Positions 48,547-57,504 are shown, counted from the first letter of the stretch. The stretch is 64,000 bases of DNA from Xylophilus sp. (GCA_009914555.1 WNDY01000013.1:1-64000), one strand, 5' to 3'. Made by a program: numbers and translations. The notes: generated by a model from the sequence alone, not told the origin.

Positions 48547-50277
48547 TCAGGCCGCGCGCGCGCCCATCGCCCGGCAGCCCGCCGTGGCATCCAACTCGCC
48601 GCGGTAGGCGCCCGCCTGCACATCGAGCAGCCCCAGGACCGAATGGAACAGGTTGTCGTGCGTCAGCGGTTCGTCGAGCGTGCCGCGCAGGCATCGGACC
48701 GCCAGCCCGGTGCGCGCGGCGAAGCCGCGGCTGAGCCACGCGATCATCGGCACGTGCTTCTGCACCTGCGGCGCCAGCCGGTACGGGATGCCGTGCAGGT
48801 AGAGGCCGTATTCGCCGAGCGATTCGCCGTGGTCGCTCAGGTAGAGCAGGGCCCCGTCGTAGTCGTGCTCGCGGCCGCGCAGCCAGTCGATGGCGCCGGC
48901 GAGCACGTGGTCGTTGTAGGCGATGGAGTTGTCGTACGCGTTCATCAGCTGCGCCGGGTCGCACTGCGCCAGCGCGACCGTGGTGCATTCGGGCAGGAAG
49001 CGCTTGCGCGACGCCGGCGAGCGGCGGGTGTACGACGGCCCGTGGCTGCCCATCTCGTGCAACACGACGACCACGCCGCGGGCGCGGCGTTCGGCCGGCA
49101 GTGCGGCGATGCGCTCGTCCAGCCCGGCCAGCAGGATCTCGTCCAGGCATTCGCCGTCGCACAGGGCCCGGGCGCCGGGCACGGCGCGCGCCGTGTCCCG
49201 GGTGGAGACGTTCGGCACCCGGTCGCACACGCCCTTGCAGCCGGCCTGGTTGTCGATCCACAGCACGGCCAGGCCCGCGGACTGCAGCAGGTCGAGCAGG
49301 TTCTCGTGCTCGCGGTCGCGCGATTCGAAGGCCGCCTTGCCCAGGCCGGAGAACATGCAGGGCACCGAGGCCAGCGTATGCGTGCCGCAGAAATGCACGT
49401 CGCGCCAGCTCAGCACGCCGCGCTGGGCCAGCTCGGGCGTGGTGTCGCGCCCGTAGCCGTTCAAGGCGTAGTGGTCGGCGCGCGAGGTCTCGCCGACCAC
49501 CAGCAGGAAGAGCGGCGGCCGCTTCTGGCCGGCATAGCTCGCGCCCAGCGTGGCCGGTCCGAGGGGCAGCGGCGCGCCGCCGTCCATCCTGCCGCCGCCG
49601 TGGCGCACCACGCGCACGGCCGAATAGGCCGCGGCCACCGGATTGGCCATGTAGCGCAGCTTGCCGTTCTCGCGCATCAGCGGCGCCAGATCGCGGTAGC
49701 CGATGAAAACGGCCAGGCCGGCCATCGCCAGCGCCGCGGCGCACAGCGCCAGATTGCGCCAGGCATTGCCGGCCCAGCGGCGCTGCCGCACCCGCACGCG
49801 CGCCAGCACCCACAGCGCCGGCAGCGCGGCCGGCAGCACGCCGGGCAGCACCGGCCAGCCGGCCAGATCGCGCATCTCGCGGGCATCGGTCTGCAGGGCG
49901 CTGCGCAGCATGTCGGGGTCGAGCACGATGCCGTAGGCCAGCATGGCGTACTGGGCGAACGCGGCCAGCACGGCCAGCCCCATCCACAGCGGCCGCGCGC
50001 CGCGCGACCAGGCCAGCAGCGACAGCGCGGCCAGCGTCAGCCCGCCGACGAGGCAAGGCGCGGCCAGCAGCCCGTGCAGGCCCGTGTGCAGTTCGCGCAG
50101 CGCGCGCCACAGCGCCAGGTTGCCGGCCAGCGTGAACCAGGCGGCCATCCAGGCCGCGACGGCCTGCGGCGAGTAGCCACCGGGCGCACCGAGCCACAGG
50201 TGGCGCAGCCTGCCGAGACGCAGGGACGGACCGGCCGGCGCGGCGGCGGGAGGCGAAGGAAGAACGGCATCGGACAT
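48547..50277 (-). CDS. eptA: Lipid A phosphoethanolamine transferase, EptA-type
   Basis: 576 residues. Five N-terminal membrane helices (residues about 35-200) precede a periplasmic sulfatase-fold domain. Zinc and catalytic residues are visible: Glu in LLVVGETSRADHYALNGYG, the nucleophile Thr in FCGTHTLASVPCMFS, the His region LHEMGSHGPSYTRR and LLYLSDHGESLGEYGLYLHG. The enzyme transfers phosphoethanolamine to lipid A phosphates or core and lowers polymyxin binding; which acceptor is used is not evident. ATG 50277 opens MSDAVLPSPP. No PmrAB-type two-component genes are adjacent. Confidence 0.9.
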   Translation of the reverse strand: MSDAVLPSPPAAAPAGPSLRLGRLRHLWLGAPGGYSPQAVAAWMAAWFTLAGNLALWRALRELHTGLHGLLAAPCLVGGLTLAALSLLAWSRGARPLWMGLAVLAAFAQYAMLAYGIVLDPDMLRSALQTDAREMRDLAGWPVLPGVLPAALPALWVLARVRVRQRRWAGNAWRNLALCAAALAMAGLAVFIGYRDLAPLMRENGKLRYMANPVAAAYSAVRVVRHGGGRMDGGAPLPLGPATLGASYAGQKRPPLFLLVVGETSRADHYALNGYGRDTTPELAQRGVLSWRDVHFCGTHTLASVPCMFSGLGKAAFESRDREHENLLDLLQSAGLAVLWIDNQAGCKGVCDRVPNVSTRDTARAVPGARALCDGECLDEILLAGLDERIAALPAERRARGVVVVLHEMGSHGPSYTRRSPASRKRFLPECTTVALAQCDPAQLMNAYDNSIAYNDHVLAGAIDWLRGREHDYDGALLYLSDHGESLGEYGLYLHGIPYRLAPQVQKHVPMIAWLSRGFAARTGLAVRCLRGTLDEPLTHDNLFHSVLGLLDVQAGAYRGELDATAGCRAMGARAA

Positions 50278-50337
50278 GGCCGCGCAGCGTAGGAGCCGTG
50301 CCTGAACGCAGGATGAACGTTCCGTTATCAGCATGAG

Positions 50338-50397
50338 GGAGTATGGGCTTGCAGCTCCCTTCATCCGGACGCCTCTGGCCTCAACAGCCGGGGGTAT
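50338..50397. repeat. 53-bp-period intergenic element, copy 7
   Basis: GGAGTAT at 50338-50344 and GGGGTAT at 50391-50397, spacing 53 bp, reverse orientation. The inner motif on the minus strand is GGCGT (50373-50369). This copy is not beside the stop of an intact gene; it lies 61 bases before the eptA start. Confidence 0.65.
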
Positions 50398-50698
50398 CCC
50401 AGCATGCCCGCGGCGCGCCTGTCGTGCTGCCGCTGCCGACGAACGCAACTGCGTGCCGCGCGGCCTGCGGGCTGCGCGCTGCCGCCGGCCCTTCATCGGG
50501 GACATCAAGCGGCAGGCCCTGGTCCTGCTCTGACACGGAACACCGCGTGCCATGTCCGCGCTCGAAATCGCCGGCGTTGGGCTCACCGCCCGGCGCATCC
50601 GCTGGTGCCGGCCGGCGGGCATCGTCGCCGTGCTGCTCTACGCCTGGAGCGCGCGGCGCGGAGAAGAGGGAGCGGCACAGCCGCCCGGGGGCTGTTCT
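50398..50698. other. Intergenic region with coding-like debris
   Basis: 301 bases. A plus-strand stretch ending in TGA at 50531-50533 (ADERNCVPRGLRAARCRRPF, then IGDIKRQALVLL) and another from ATG 50552 (MSALEIAGVGLTARRIRWC) have good third-position GC but match no family I know and have no convincing ribosome sites. An ACAGCC/GGCTGT hairpin (50677-50695) lies beside the stop of the next gene. Confidence 0.35.
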
Positions 50699-51634
50699 CT
50701 ATCTGTGGCGGCGCACCGACCAGGCCACGCCGGTCAGCAGCAGCACCATCGCCGCCCATTCCAGCGGGCGCGGCCACTGGCCTTCCCACACGAAGCCGTA
50801 GAACAGCGCGAACAGGGTCTCGAACACGATGAGCTGGCCGGTCAGCGTGAGCGGCACGCGCCGGTTGGCGATGTTCCACAGCTGGTTGCCGATCAGCGAG
50901 GCGCCGATCGCCAGCCCCGCGCTCACCGCCCAGAAGACCGTCCAGTCGCGGCTGGTGCCGGGCGGCGCAACGATGTCCGCCGCGGGACCGATCAGGCCCA
51001 GCGCCACCCCGGCCGCCGCGCCCGCCAGCGCCAGCACGCCGCTGGCCGCCCCGTAGAGCGCCGACCATTCACCGCTGCTGAAGCGCGGATTGCGCTGGAG
51101 ATAGCGCGCGTTGTCCACCGCATACCAGCTCCAGCAGGCCAGCGCCCCCACGGCGCAGGCGATGCCCGCGGCGATGCGCCCGGCGGGCGCCTGCGTGGAC
51201 GCGGCATGCAGGAACACGTCCACGTTGATGCAGGCGATGCCCGCCACCACCACCGCGAGCGGCAGCGCCAGACGCCGCAGCGGCGCCGCGCCGTGGTCGG
51301 CGCGGCCCATCAGCGTGACCAGTACCGGCAGCACGCCGATGATGAGCGAGGTGGGCGCGACGCCGGCCAGTTGCACCGCATGGGCCAGCAACAGGTAGTA
51401 GACGATGTTGCCAGCCAGCGACTGGCGCAGCAGCGCGATTCCGTCGGCGCGGCCCAGGCCGGCGGCGATGCCGCGGGCCTGCGGCGCCAGCATGGCCGCG
51501 GCCACTGCGCCGTAGGCCAGGTAGCGGCCGGTCATCAGCTCCCAGGGCGTGAAGCCGGCCAGCACCCGCGGCACGATGAACACCAGCCCCCACAAAGCCC
51601 CGGCCAGCAGCCCGCACAGCACACCCCAACGCAT
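50699..51634 (-). CDS. DMT-superfamily (EamA-like) permease
   Basis: 311 residues with about ten hydrophobic segments. It begins WGVLCGLLAGALWGLVFIVP and the second half starts GRIAAGIACAVGALACWSWY, giving the two-repeat EamA layout. TNRRVPLTLTGQL-type segments (IANRRVPLTLTGQLIVFETL) are typical of this transporter group. The substrate is unknown. GGGAAAG precedes ATG 51634; a longer frame upstream is not supported. It is divergent from the ETF-QO gene over 181 bases. Confidence 0.85.
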   Translation of the reverse strand: MRWGVLCGLLAGALWGLVFIVPRVLAGFTPWELMTGRYLAYGAVAAAMLAPQARGIAAGLGRADGIALLRQSLAGNIVYYLLLAHAVQLAGVAPTSLIIGVLPVLVTLMGRADHGAAPLRRLALPLAVVVAGIACINVDVFLHAASTQAPAGRIAAGIACAVGALACWSWYAVDNARYLQRNPRFSSGEWSALYGAASGVLALAGAAAGVALGLIGPAADIVAPPGTSRDWTVFWAVSAGLAIGASLIGNQLWNIANRRVPLTLTGQLIVFETLFALFYGFVWEGQWPRPLEWAAMVLLLTGVAWSVRRHR

Positions 51635-51815
51635 CGATATCTTTCCCTTCCCTGGACACCCAGCTGGCCGGCACGGCCGAAAAAGCACAGGCGTTCGCTC
51701 GCCAAGGGCTTCGCCGAATAGAATCATAGGCTGTGCCCGGCAGGGCCAGCGCTCCGTGAACCGCCTTTCGCCCGCGGCTTCCGATCCCGATTCCGAGACA
51801 AGCACAGACACCCCG

Positions 51816-53522
51816 ATGACCAACGAAGAACTCCTCAGCACCTACGGCCCGCGCGAAGCGATGGACTACGACGTGGTCGTCGTCGGCGGCGGCCCCGCCG
51901 GCCTCTCGACCGCCATCCGGCTCAAGCAGCTCGCGGCCGAAAAAGGCCAGGAGATCTCGGTCGTCGTGCTGGAAAAGGGCTCCGAGCCCGGCGCCCACAC
52001 CCTGTCGGGCGCCATCATGGACCCGCGTGCGCTCACCGAGCTGATCCCCGACTGGAAGGAAAAAGGCGCGCCGCTGAACCAGCCGGTGACCGAAGACGCC
52101 ATGGTCTTCCTCAGCGAGAAGGGCAGCCTGCGCACGCCCGGCTTCCTGCTGCCACAGTGCTTCCACAACGAAGGCAACTACATCGTCAGCCTGGGCAACG
52201 TGGTGCGCTGGCTAGGCCAGCAGGCCGAGGAACTCGGCGTGGAGATCTTCCCCGGCTTCGCTGCGGCGGAGGTCGTCTACAACGACGACGGCAGCGTCAA
52301 GGGTGTGGCCACCGGCAACATGGGCGTGGGCAAGGACGGCGAGCCGACGGCCGAGTTCCAGCTCGGCATGGAGTTGCACGGCAAGTACACGATCTTCGCC
52401 GAGGGTTCGCGCGGCCACCTCGGCCGCCAGCTGATCGCGCGCTTCACGCTCGACGAGGACCGCGACCCGCAGACCTACGGCCTGGGCGTCAAGGAAGTGT
52501 GGGAGATCGACCCGAAGCGCCACCAGCCCGGCTTCGTGCTGCACACGGCCGGCTGGCCGATGGACGGCAGCACCTACGGCGGCGCCTTCCTCTACCACGA
52601 CGAGGGCAACAAGGTCACGCTGGGCTTCATCACCGGGCTGGACTATGCCAACCCCTACCTGAGCCCGTTCGAGGAATTCCAGCGCTGGAAGACCCACCCC
52701 AACATCCGCTGGTACCTCGAAGGCGACGAATCCAAGGGCATCAAGGCGGGCAGGCGCCTGGGCTACGGCGCGCGCGCCATCACGGCCGGCGGCCTGCTGT
52801 CGCTGCCGAAGACCGTGTTCCCGGGCGGCGCGCTGGTCGGCTGCGAGGCCGGCTACCTCAACGTGAGCCGCATCAAGGGCAGCCACGCCGCCATCAAGAC
52901 CGGCATGCTTGCGGCCGAGGCCGCCTTCGATGCGGTGCAGGCCGGCCGCCGGCACGACGAACTCACGGCCTACCCCGAGGCCTTCGAGAACAGCTGGCTT
53001 CACAAGGAGTTGAACAAGGCGCGCAACTTCAAGGCCTGGTTCAAGACGGGCCTGTTCACCGCCACACTGATGAACGGCATCGAGCAGTTCGTGCTCAAGG
53101 GCAACGTGCCGTGGACGCTGCACCGCCACAAGCCCGACCATGCCTACCTGAAGCCGGCGGCCGAGTGCAAGCCCATCGTCTATCCCAAGCCGGACGGCAA
53201 GCTGACCTTCGACCGGCTCTCCAGCGTGTTCATCAGCAACACCAACCATGCGGAGAACCAGCCGGCCCACCTGACGCTGAAGGATCCGAGCGTGCCGGTC
53301 GACGTCAACCTGGCGATGTACGCCGGTCCCGAGGCCCGCTACTGCCCGGCCGGGGTGTACGAGTTCGTGGTCGACGAGGCCAAAGGCGGCAATGCCCAGC
53401 GTCTGCAGATCAACGCGCAGAACTGCGTGCACTGCAAGACCTGCGACATCAAGGACCCGACGCAGAACATCGTCTGGGTCACGCCCGAGGGCGGCGGCGG
53501 GCCAAACTACGTGGGGATGTGA
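51816..53522 (+). CDS. Electron transfer flavoprotein-ubiquinone oxidoreductase
   Basis: 568 residues. It passes electrons from reduced ETF to ubiquinone, serving the acyl-CoA dehydrogenases. The FAD site YDVVVVGGGPAGLSTAIRL is near residue 15. PGAHTLSGAIMDP, and the membrane/quinone region with AGGLLSLPKTVFPGGALVG, then GCEAGYLNVSRIKGSHAAIK follow. The C-terminal 4Fe-4S ligands are YCPAGVYE and CVHCKTCDIKDPTQNIVW. ATG 51816 gives MTNEELLSTYGPRE; upstream in-frame extension is not conserved in character. No etfAB genes are in the window. Confidence 0.95.
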   Translation: MTNEELLSTYGPREAMDYDVVVVGGGPAGLSTAIRLKQLAAEKGQEISVVVLEKGSEPGAHTLSGAIMDPRALTELIPDWKEKGAPLNQPVTEDAMVFLSEKGSLRTPGFLLPQCFHNEGNYIVSLGNVVRWLGQQAEELGVEIFPGFAAAEVVYNDDGSVKGVATGNMGVGKDGEPTAEFQLGMELHGKYTIFAEGSRGHLGRQLIARFTLDEDRDPQTYGLGVKEVWEIDPKRHQPGFVLHTAGWPMDGSTYGGAFLYHDEGNKVTLGFITGLDYANPYLSPFEEFQRWKTHPNIRWYLEGDESKGIKAGRRLGYGARAITAGGLLSLPKTVFPGGALVGCEAGYLNVSRIKGSHAAIKTGMLAAEAAFDAVQAGRRHDELTAYPEAFENSWLHKELNKARNFKAWFKTGLFTATLMNGIEQFVLKGNVPWTLHRHKPDHAYLKPAAECKPIVYPKPDGKLTFDRLSSVFISNTNHAENQPAHLTLKDPSVPVDVNLAMYAGPEARYCPAGVYEFVVDEAKGGNAQRLQINAQNCVHCKTCDIKDPTQNIVWVTPEGGGGPNYVGM

Positions 53523-53616
53523 CGGCGCCGGGTCCGAAAGCTGCACGGTAGCGCACTGCAGCGCTCGGTGCCAGGCGCCCTCCTCGCCTTCCGGGAGAAC
53601 CGAACGGAGACCGGAC

Positions 53617-54178
53617 CTACAACCGGCCAAGCCACGGGTGGCCGGGATGCGCCCGGTCGAGCCAGCGCCGCAGGCATCCCTTGTCGGACGGCGACAGCCG
53701 GGGCAGCGCATGGCGGAATTCCGCTGCGCGGCGCCTGGATCGAGGCATCGCGCTTGTAGACCCAGATGTCCGGCGTCCCGCGCTCCAGCATCATGTCGAC
53801 GCGCCAGCAGCCGCGCTTCAGGTCCGCCCCCCAGAACTGGGAGACTGCTGGCGGTGCAAGAAACGGCGGCGGCCAATGGCCGACCACGCCTGCGTGCGCG
53901 GTAAAAAATCTCAGTTCGGACAGAAAGGACCGTATCGTATCGAGGTCCGAGGGCAGCACGGCGAACTCCAGATCCTCGTGCTCCCGCAACTGCTCGCCAT
54001 GCCAGAGGTCCAGCGCCCAACCGCCGACCACATACCAGTGCACCGGGGCCTCGCGCAGGCGTCTCGCCAGTGCCTGGGGCGTCCAGGGATCCCAGGCGTC
54101 ATCCGCAGGAGGTGCAGGCGGCATGCCAAGTTCGCGAAAAAGGGAGCCGCTATAGCGCGACGCCGTCGTCGTCATCAT
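53617..54178 (-). pseudogene. Nucleotidyltransferase-fold protein gene with internal deletion and frameshift
   Basis: The N-terminal 145 codons from ATG 54178 (alternative 54124) encode a nucleotidyltransferase domain like that of aminoglycoside 2''-adenylyltransferases: VHWYVVGGWALDLWHGEQL, REHEDLEFAVLP, then WRVDMMLER and WVYKRDASI. The expected ending (AEFRHALPRLSPSDKG, LRRWLDRAHPGHPWLGRL) is found at 53724-53617 in another frame. The block between, which in relatives carries an IPYL--E--LLFKAK segment, is missing, so roughly 25 codons were lost. The gene is probably inactive. It converges with ETF-QO. Confidence 0.7.
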
Positions 54179-54275
54179 CCTCGGCACTGGAGCCGCCACG
54201 GTCGGCGGAGCCACCGGCGACGATGCATGGTCAGGCCATGGCCCACTGCCCCTGCGCCATACGAGGAGATTCCGG

Positions 54276-54623
54276 ATGAACGTGCACGTTGCGATCGACG
54301 TACCCGCCAGCACGGTGGAGATCGGCGTCGGCGATGCCAAGGCCACGCTCAATGCCCACCAGGTATCGCGGCTGATCGAACAGTCGGCCTTCGGCGGGGC
54401 CCACATGCAGCCGGTCGAGGCGCCGGTGCTGGAAGCCAACCACAAATATGTCGCGCAGCTGGACCCGCCCGCCGTGGTGCTGCAGGATGATCCTGCGCCG
54501 CCGCCGGTCACGCTGATCTTCCATGTGGGCTCCGGCTGGACGGCCTATCGTTTCACCGAGGCCGGCCGCCAGGCGTTGGTCGCGCAATGGTCCGCGCCCG
54601 GTGGCATTGGTCCGCTGCAATAG
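54276..54623 (+). CDS. Hypothetical protein
   Basis: 115 residues, no family recognised. GAGGAG lies eight bases before ATG 54276 and codon use is normal, so it is probably real. It has no signal peptide or membrane helix. The middle part is mixed (NAHQVSRLIEQSAFGGAHMQ) and the end is aromatic and polar (LIFHVGSGWTAYRFTEAG), suggesting a small alpha/beta fold. It converges with a 51-residue membrane peptide gene, 13 bases apart. Confidence 0.6.
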   Translation: MNVHVAIDVPASTVEIGVGDAKATLNAHQVSRLIEQSAFGGAHMQPVEAPVLEANHKYVAQLDPPAVVLQDDPAPPPVTLIFHVGSGWTAYRFTEAGRQALVAQWSAPGGIGPLQ

Positions 54624-54636
54624 CGGCCAGCCCTGC

Positions 54637-54792
54637 TCAATAGCCAACAGAGGTGGCGATGCCGACGGCCAGCACCGTGAACAGCAGGAACGCCACGATG
54701 GCGCCCAGCACGGTCAGCGTACGGCGGGTCGCGTACCGGTTGCGGCCGGACGAGTGCGGAACCTGGCCCGGCGAGGTCTTGTCTGGATTCAT
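54637..54792 (-). CDS. Small single-helix membrane protein
   Basis: 51 residues: MNPDKTSPGQVPHSSGRNRY, then a basic RR pair and one helix (LGAIVAFLLFTVLAVGIATS). AGGAG is placed just before ATG 54792, and codon use fits the genome. It is too short for automatic calling in many pipelines. No family is known; small proteins of this shape occur beside Lrp-type regulators and stress genes in Burkholderiales, but I cannot assign a role. Confidence 0.6.
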   Translation of the reverse strand: MNPDKTSPGQVPHSSGRNRYATRRTLTVLGAIVAFLLFTVLAVGIATSVGY

Positions 54793-54899
54793 CTCCTGCT
54801 CCTGAATGCTGAGTTCGATGAAGGCAAGCTACCTCGCGTGCTGCCATGGCCGTGTCGGACAGCGGCCCGCGGCCACCTGCCACGCCTGCCTACGCCACC

Positions 54900-55355
54900 T
54901 CAGGTCGCCAGCGGCAGGTCCGCCTTCTTCAGCGTGCGCAGCACGAAGCTCGACTGGCTGTGACGTATTCCTTTGATCTTGTAGAGCCGCTCGCGCAGCA
55001 GGCGCTCGTAGTCCTTGGTGTCGCGCACGACGATGCGCAGCAGGTAGTCGTATTCGCCCGAGACGAGGTGCGCCTCGACCACCTCGGGGATTGCGGCCAG
55101 CGCCTCGCCGAACTTGCCGAGTGTGTTGTCCGAATGGCTGTCGAGCGTGACCATGACCAGCACCGTGTCGCGCAGGTCCAGCGCCTCGGGGTTGATGCGC
55201 ACGGTATAGCCCTGGATCACGCCCGACTCCTCCATGCGGCGGATGCGCGTCCAGCAGGGCGACGGGCTCAGGCCCACGGCATCGCCGATCTCCTGGAGGC
55301 TCGCGCGGGCGTTCTGCTGCAGAACGGCCAGAATGCGGGCATCGATACGGTCCAT
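54900..55355 (-). CDS. Lrp/AsnC-family transcriptional regulator
   Basis: 151 residues. The HTH (ILAVLQQNARASLQEIGDAV, then GLSPSPCWTRIRRMEESGVI) and the RAM effector domain (VEAHLVSGEYDYLLRIVVRD) are complete. ATG 55355 opens MDRIDARIL. The upstream region is AT-rich (GGAAAATTCTTCTC and further), a likely autoregulated promoter. The divergent gene that would normally be its target is missing; only non-coding sequence and debris lie there, so its target may have been lost. Confidence 0.9.
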   Translation of the reverse strand: MDRIDARILAVLQQNARASLQEIGDAVGLSPSPCWTRIRRMEESGVIQGYTVRINPEALDLRDTVLVMVTLDSHSDNTLGKFGEALAAIPEVVEAHLVSGEYDYLLRIVVRDTKDYERLLRERLYKIKGIRHSQSSFVLRTLKKADLPLAT

Positions 55356-55540
55356 GGAAAATTCTTCTCTCTTTCGGGCAATAACAGAAGATATTTCCAA
55401 AATTCCTGGATTGCAACGCAAGAACGGCAATCCGTTCGGCGCGCCGCCGCGCATACTTTGCGGCATCGAGGGCGCTTACCGGCGGCCCAGATGGGAAGGG
55501 CCCCGTCCGGTTACTGCCGGGCGGGGCGCTGGACAAGGGG

Positions 55541-55600
55541 ATACTGGGGACCCTGCCTTTCGCATCTGCCATTGTGGCGCATGCTGCAAAGTTATACCCC
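55541..55600. repeat. 53-bp-period intergenic element, copy 8
   Basis: ATACTGG at 55541-55547 (degenerate) and ATACCCC at 55594-55600, spacing 53 bp; the inner motif is poorly conserved (TCTGC at 55565). It ends eight bases from the stop of the LysR-like C-terminal remnant. Confidence 0.55.
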
Positions 55601-55842
55601 CTGTCTGCTCATTCCAGGACTGCCCGTGTCTTCCCCATTTCGTAGCGGACCCAATCCAGGAACGACGCGCGTCGCATGTCGGCCTCGAAGCGCACCGGTG
55701 ACAAAAGCACATATTCCGATCATCGGGAATGCCCCCCCGAAGGCGCCACCAGGCCGCGCTCAACCGCACCATCGGCGTGGTGCTGGGCTCGGGCTCTGGC
55801 TGGCCGTCGGCTCGGTAGTGCGCGCATGACGCCAGTCCACGG

Positions 55843-55902
55843 ATACTCTGGCCCCTTGCAGTCCACAGCGCACGATCTTCGCGCACTGCCGGCCCATACC
55901 CC
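55843..55902. repeat. 53-bp-period intergenic element, copy 9
   Basis: ATACTCT at 55843-55849 and ATACCCC at 55896-55902, spacing 53 bp, with a perfect AGCGC at 55867-55871. It ends eight bases before the cheV stop codon. Confidence 0.65.
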
Positions 55903-55910
55903 TGCCTCTG

Positions 55911-56897
55911 TCAGGGATTGAACGCCCGCGACAGCGCCGCGCGCAGGGCCTCGGCCAGCTCGGTGGCCGAGAACTTGGCCACGTAGGCATCGGCACCGGC
56001 GCTGCGGCCCTGGGCCTCGTTGGTTTCGCCCGACAGCGAGGAATGGATCACCACCGGCAGCGTGGCGAAGCGCGGGTCGTGCTTGATGTTGCGGGTGAGC
56101 GTGAAGCCGTCCATTTCAGGCATCTCCAGGTCGGTCAGCACCAGCGCGACCTTGTCCTGGATGGTCTTGCCCTCGCGGCGCGCGGCCTCGTCCCAGGCCA
56201 GCAGCTGCTCCCAGGCCTCGCGGCCGGAGTTCACGATGACGTGGGGCGTATCGAGCGCCTCGAACTCCTGCTCCAGCAGCGACCGGGCCACGGCCGAGTC
56301 GTCGGCGGCCAGCACCACCGCCCCCGGGCGCAGGCGCAGCTGCGCCCCGATCAGCGGCGGCTCCGCAGGCGGCGGGGAGACGGTGCGCACGATGGCCTCC
56401 ACGTCCAGCACCTGGGCCAGGCGGGCGCTGTTCACATCCTTGTCGAGCCGGGCGATGCTGGTCACCAGCCCGCCGCTGGCGCTGCCTTCGGCGGCCAGTA
56501 CCTGCTGCCAGTCGAGTTGCACGATCTCCTCCACCCCCTCGACGGCGAAAGCCTGGGTGGTGCGGGCGAACTCGGTCACCAGCATGATGTTCAGGCCGGT
56601 GCGCGGCGTGACCCCGACGACGGCCGGCAGGTCGATGACCTGCATGATCTGCCCGCGCAGGTCCACCACGCCGAGCACGTGCGGATGCGCGCCGACCACG
56701 GCCGTCACCTTGGGCATGGCGACGATCTCGCGGACCTTGAAGATGTTGATGCCGAACAGCTCGCTGCGGCCGCTTTCGTCCGCCGGATCGCCGCCCAGGC
56801 GGAAGAGCAGCAGCTCGAACCGGCTCGACGGCTTGCCCGCCTGGGCATCGGCGCCCGTGCTGCCCTGGGCCGGCCGGCCCTGCGTTGCTGCAACCAT
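55911..56897 (-). CDS. cheV: Chemotaxis protein CheV (CheW-receiver fusion)
   Basis: 328 residues. Residues about 25-175 are a CheW domain (LFGINIFKVREIVAMPKVTA, VLGVVDLRGQIMQVIDLPAV), and residues 195-325 a receiver domain (VVLAADDSAVARSLLEQEFE, phosphoacceptor Asp in VLTDLEMPEMDGF, Lys in AYVAKFSATEL). CheV couples receptors to CheA and adapts signalling through phosphorylation. No other chemotaxis or flagellar gene is nearby. It starts 64 bases after the regA stop on the same strand and could be read from that transcript. Confidence 0.93.
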   Translation of the reverse strand: MVAATQGRPAQGSTGADAQAGKPSSRFELLLFRLGGDPADESGRSELFGINIFKVREIVAMPKVTAVVGAHPHVLGVVDLRGQIMQVIDLPAVVGVTPRTGLNIMLVTEFARTTQAFAVEGVEEIVQLDWQQVLAAEGSASGGLVTSIARLDKDVNSARLAQVLDVEAIVRTVSPPPAEPPLIGAQLRLRPGAVVLAADDSAVARSLLEQEFEALDTPHVIVNSGREAWEQLLAWDEAARREGKTIQDKVALVLTDLEMPEMDGFTLTRNIKHDPRFATLPVVIHSSLSGETNEAQGRSAGADAYVAKFSATELAEALRAALSRAFNP

Positions 56898-56961
56898 GCT
56901 GTTCCCTCGTCGTGATGTGCTGGATGATCTGTTCCGGCCTCGAGTGTACGTGGCCGCCCGC

Positions 56962-57504
56962 CTATTTCACCCTCTGCTTTTCGAGCTTGCGCGCCAGCGT
57001 GCGGCGGTGCATGCCGAGCCGCCGGGCGGCTTCGGAGATGTTGAAGCCGGTCTGCGCCAGCGTCTCGTGGATGTGCTCCCACTCCAGCGTCTTGATCGAG
57101 GTGGCCCGCTCGGTCAGCTCGACCTCGGCATCGCCCTCGCGGCGGTCGAAGGCGGCCTCGATGTCGTCGGTATTCGACGGCTTGGCCAGGTAGTAGCAGG
57201 CACCGAGCTTGATGGCCTCGACCGCGGTGGCGATGCTGGCGTCGCCGGTCAGCACGACGATGAGCATCTTCGGATCGTGCGCATGCAGCCCCTGCACGCA
57301 GGCCAGACCCGAGTCGCCGCCGGCCAGCTTCAGGTCGACCACGGCGCGGCCGAAGGTGTGCGTGCCCAGCAGCGCTTCCACCTCGCCGAGGCTGGCCGCC
57401 TGGGCCACCGTGTAGCCGCGCCGTTCGAACGAGCGGGCCAGCGTACGGCCGAACGCGGCGTCGTCCTCCACGATGAGCAGTTGCCGGTCGTGCGGGCTGG
57501 TCAT
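56962..57504 (-). CDS. regA: RegA/PrrA/ActR-type response regulator
   Basis: 180 residues. The receiver domain has LLIVEDDAAFGRTLARSFER, the phosphoacceptor Asp in AVVDLKLAGGDSGL and the Lys in YYLAKPSN. The Fis-type HTH at the C-terminus reads NISEAARRLGMHRRTLARKL, as in RegA. The family's four-proline linker is not present; the linker here is acidic (REGDAEVELTERAT). RegA homologues control respiratory, carbon-fixation and nitrogen genes by redox state. Its ATG overlaps the regB stop as ATGA. Confidence 0.9.
   Translation of the reverse strand: MTSPHDRQLLIVEDDAAFGRTLARSFERRGYTVAQAASLGEVEALLGTHTFGRAVVDLKLAGGDSGLACVQGLHAHDPKMLIVVLTGDASIATAVEAIKLGACYYLAKPSNTDDIEAAFDRREGDAEVELTERATSIKTLEWEHIHETLAQTGFNISEAARRLGMHRRTLARKLEKQRVK

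Larger units (their letters stand above)
55356..55910. other. Intergenic region with gene debris and two repeat copies
   Basis: 555 bases without an intact gene. It holds repeat copies 8 and 9. On the minus strand 55713-55609 encodes VLLSPVRFEADMRRASFLDW, then VRYEMGKTRAVLE and TGA. It has coding-like codon use and resembles the C-terminus of a GcvA-type LysR regulator, but nothing upstream continues it. On the plus strand 55729-55830 reads like a tiny membrane peptide (RHQAALNRTIGVVLG) that needs a frameshift to reach LWLAVGSVVRA. Confidence 0.45.

Noticed and set aside
50552-50698. A plus-strand gene starting MSALEIAGVG
   Set aside because: No ribosome site or family match, and the frame only continues antisense to a certain transporter gene.
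53617-54178. Aminoglycoside resistance gene
   Set aside because: Internal deletion and frameshift; no evidence of activity.
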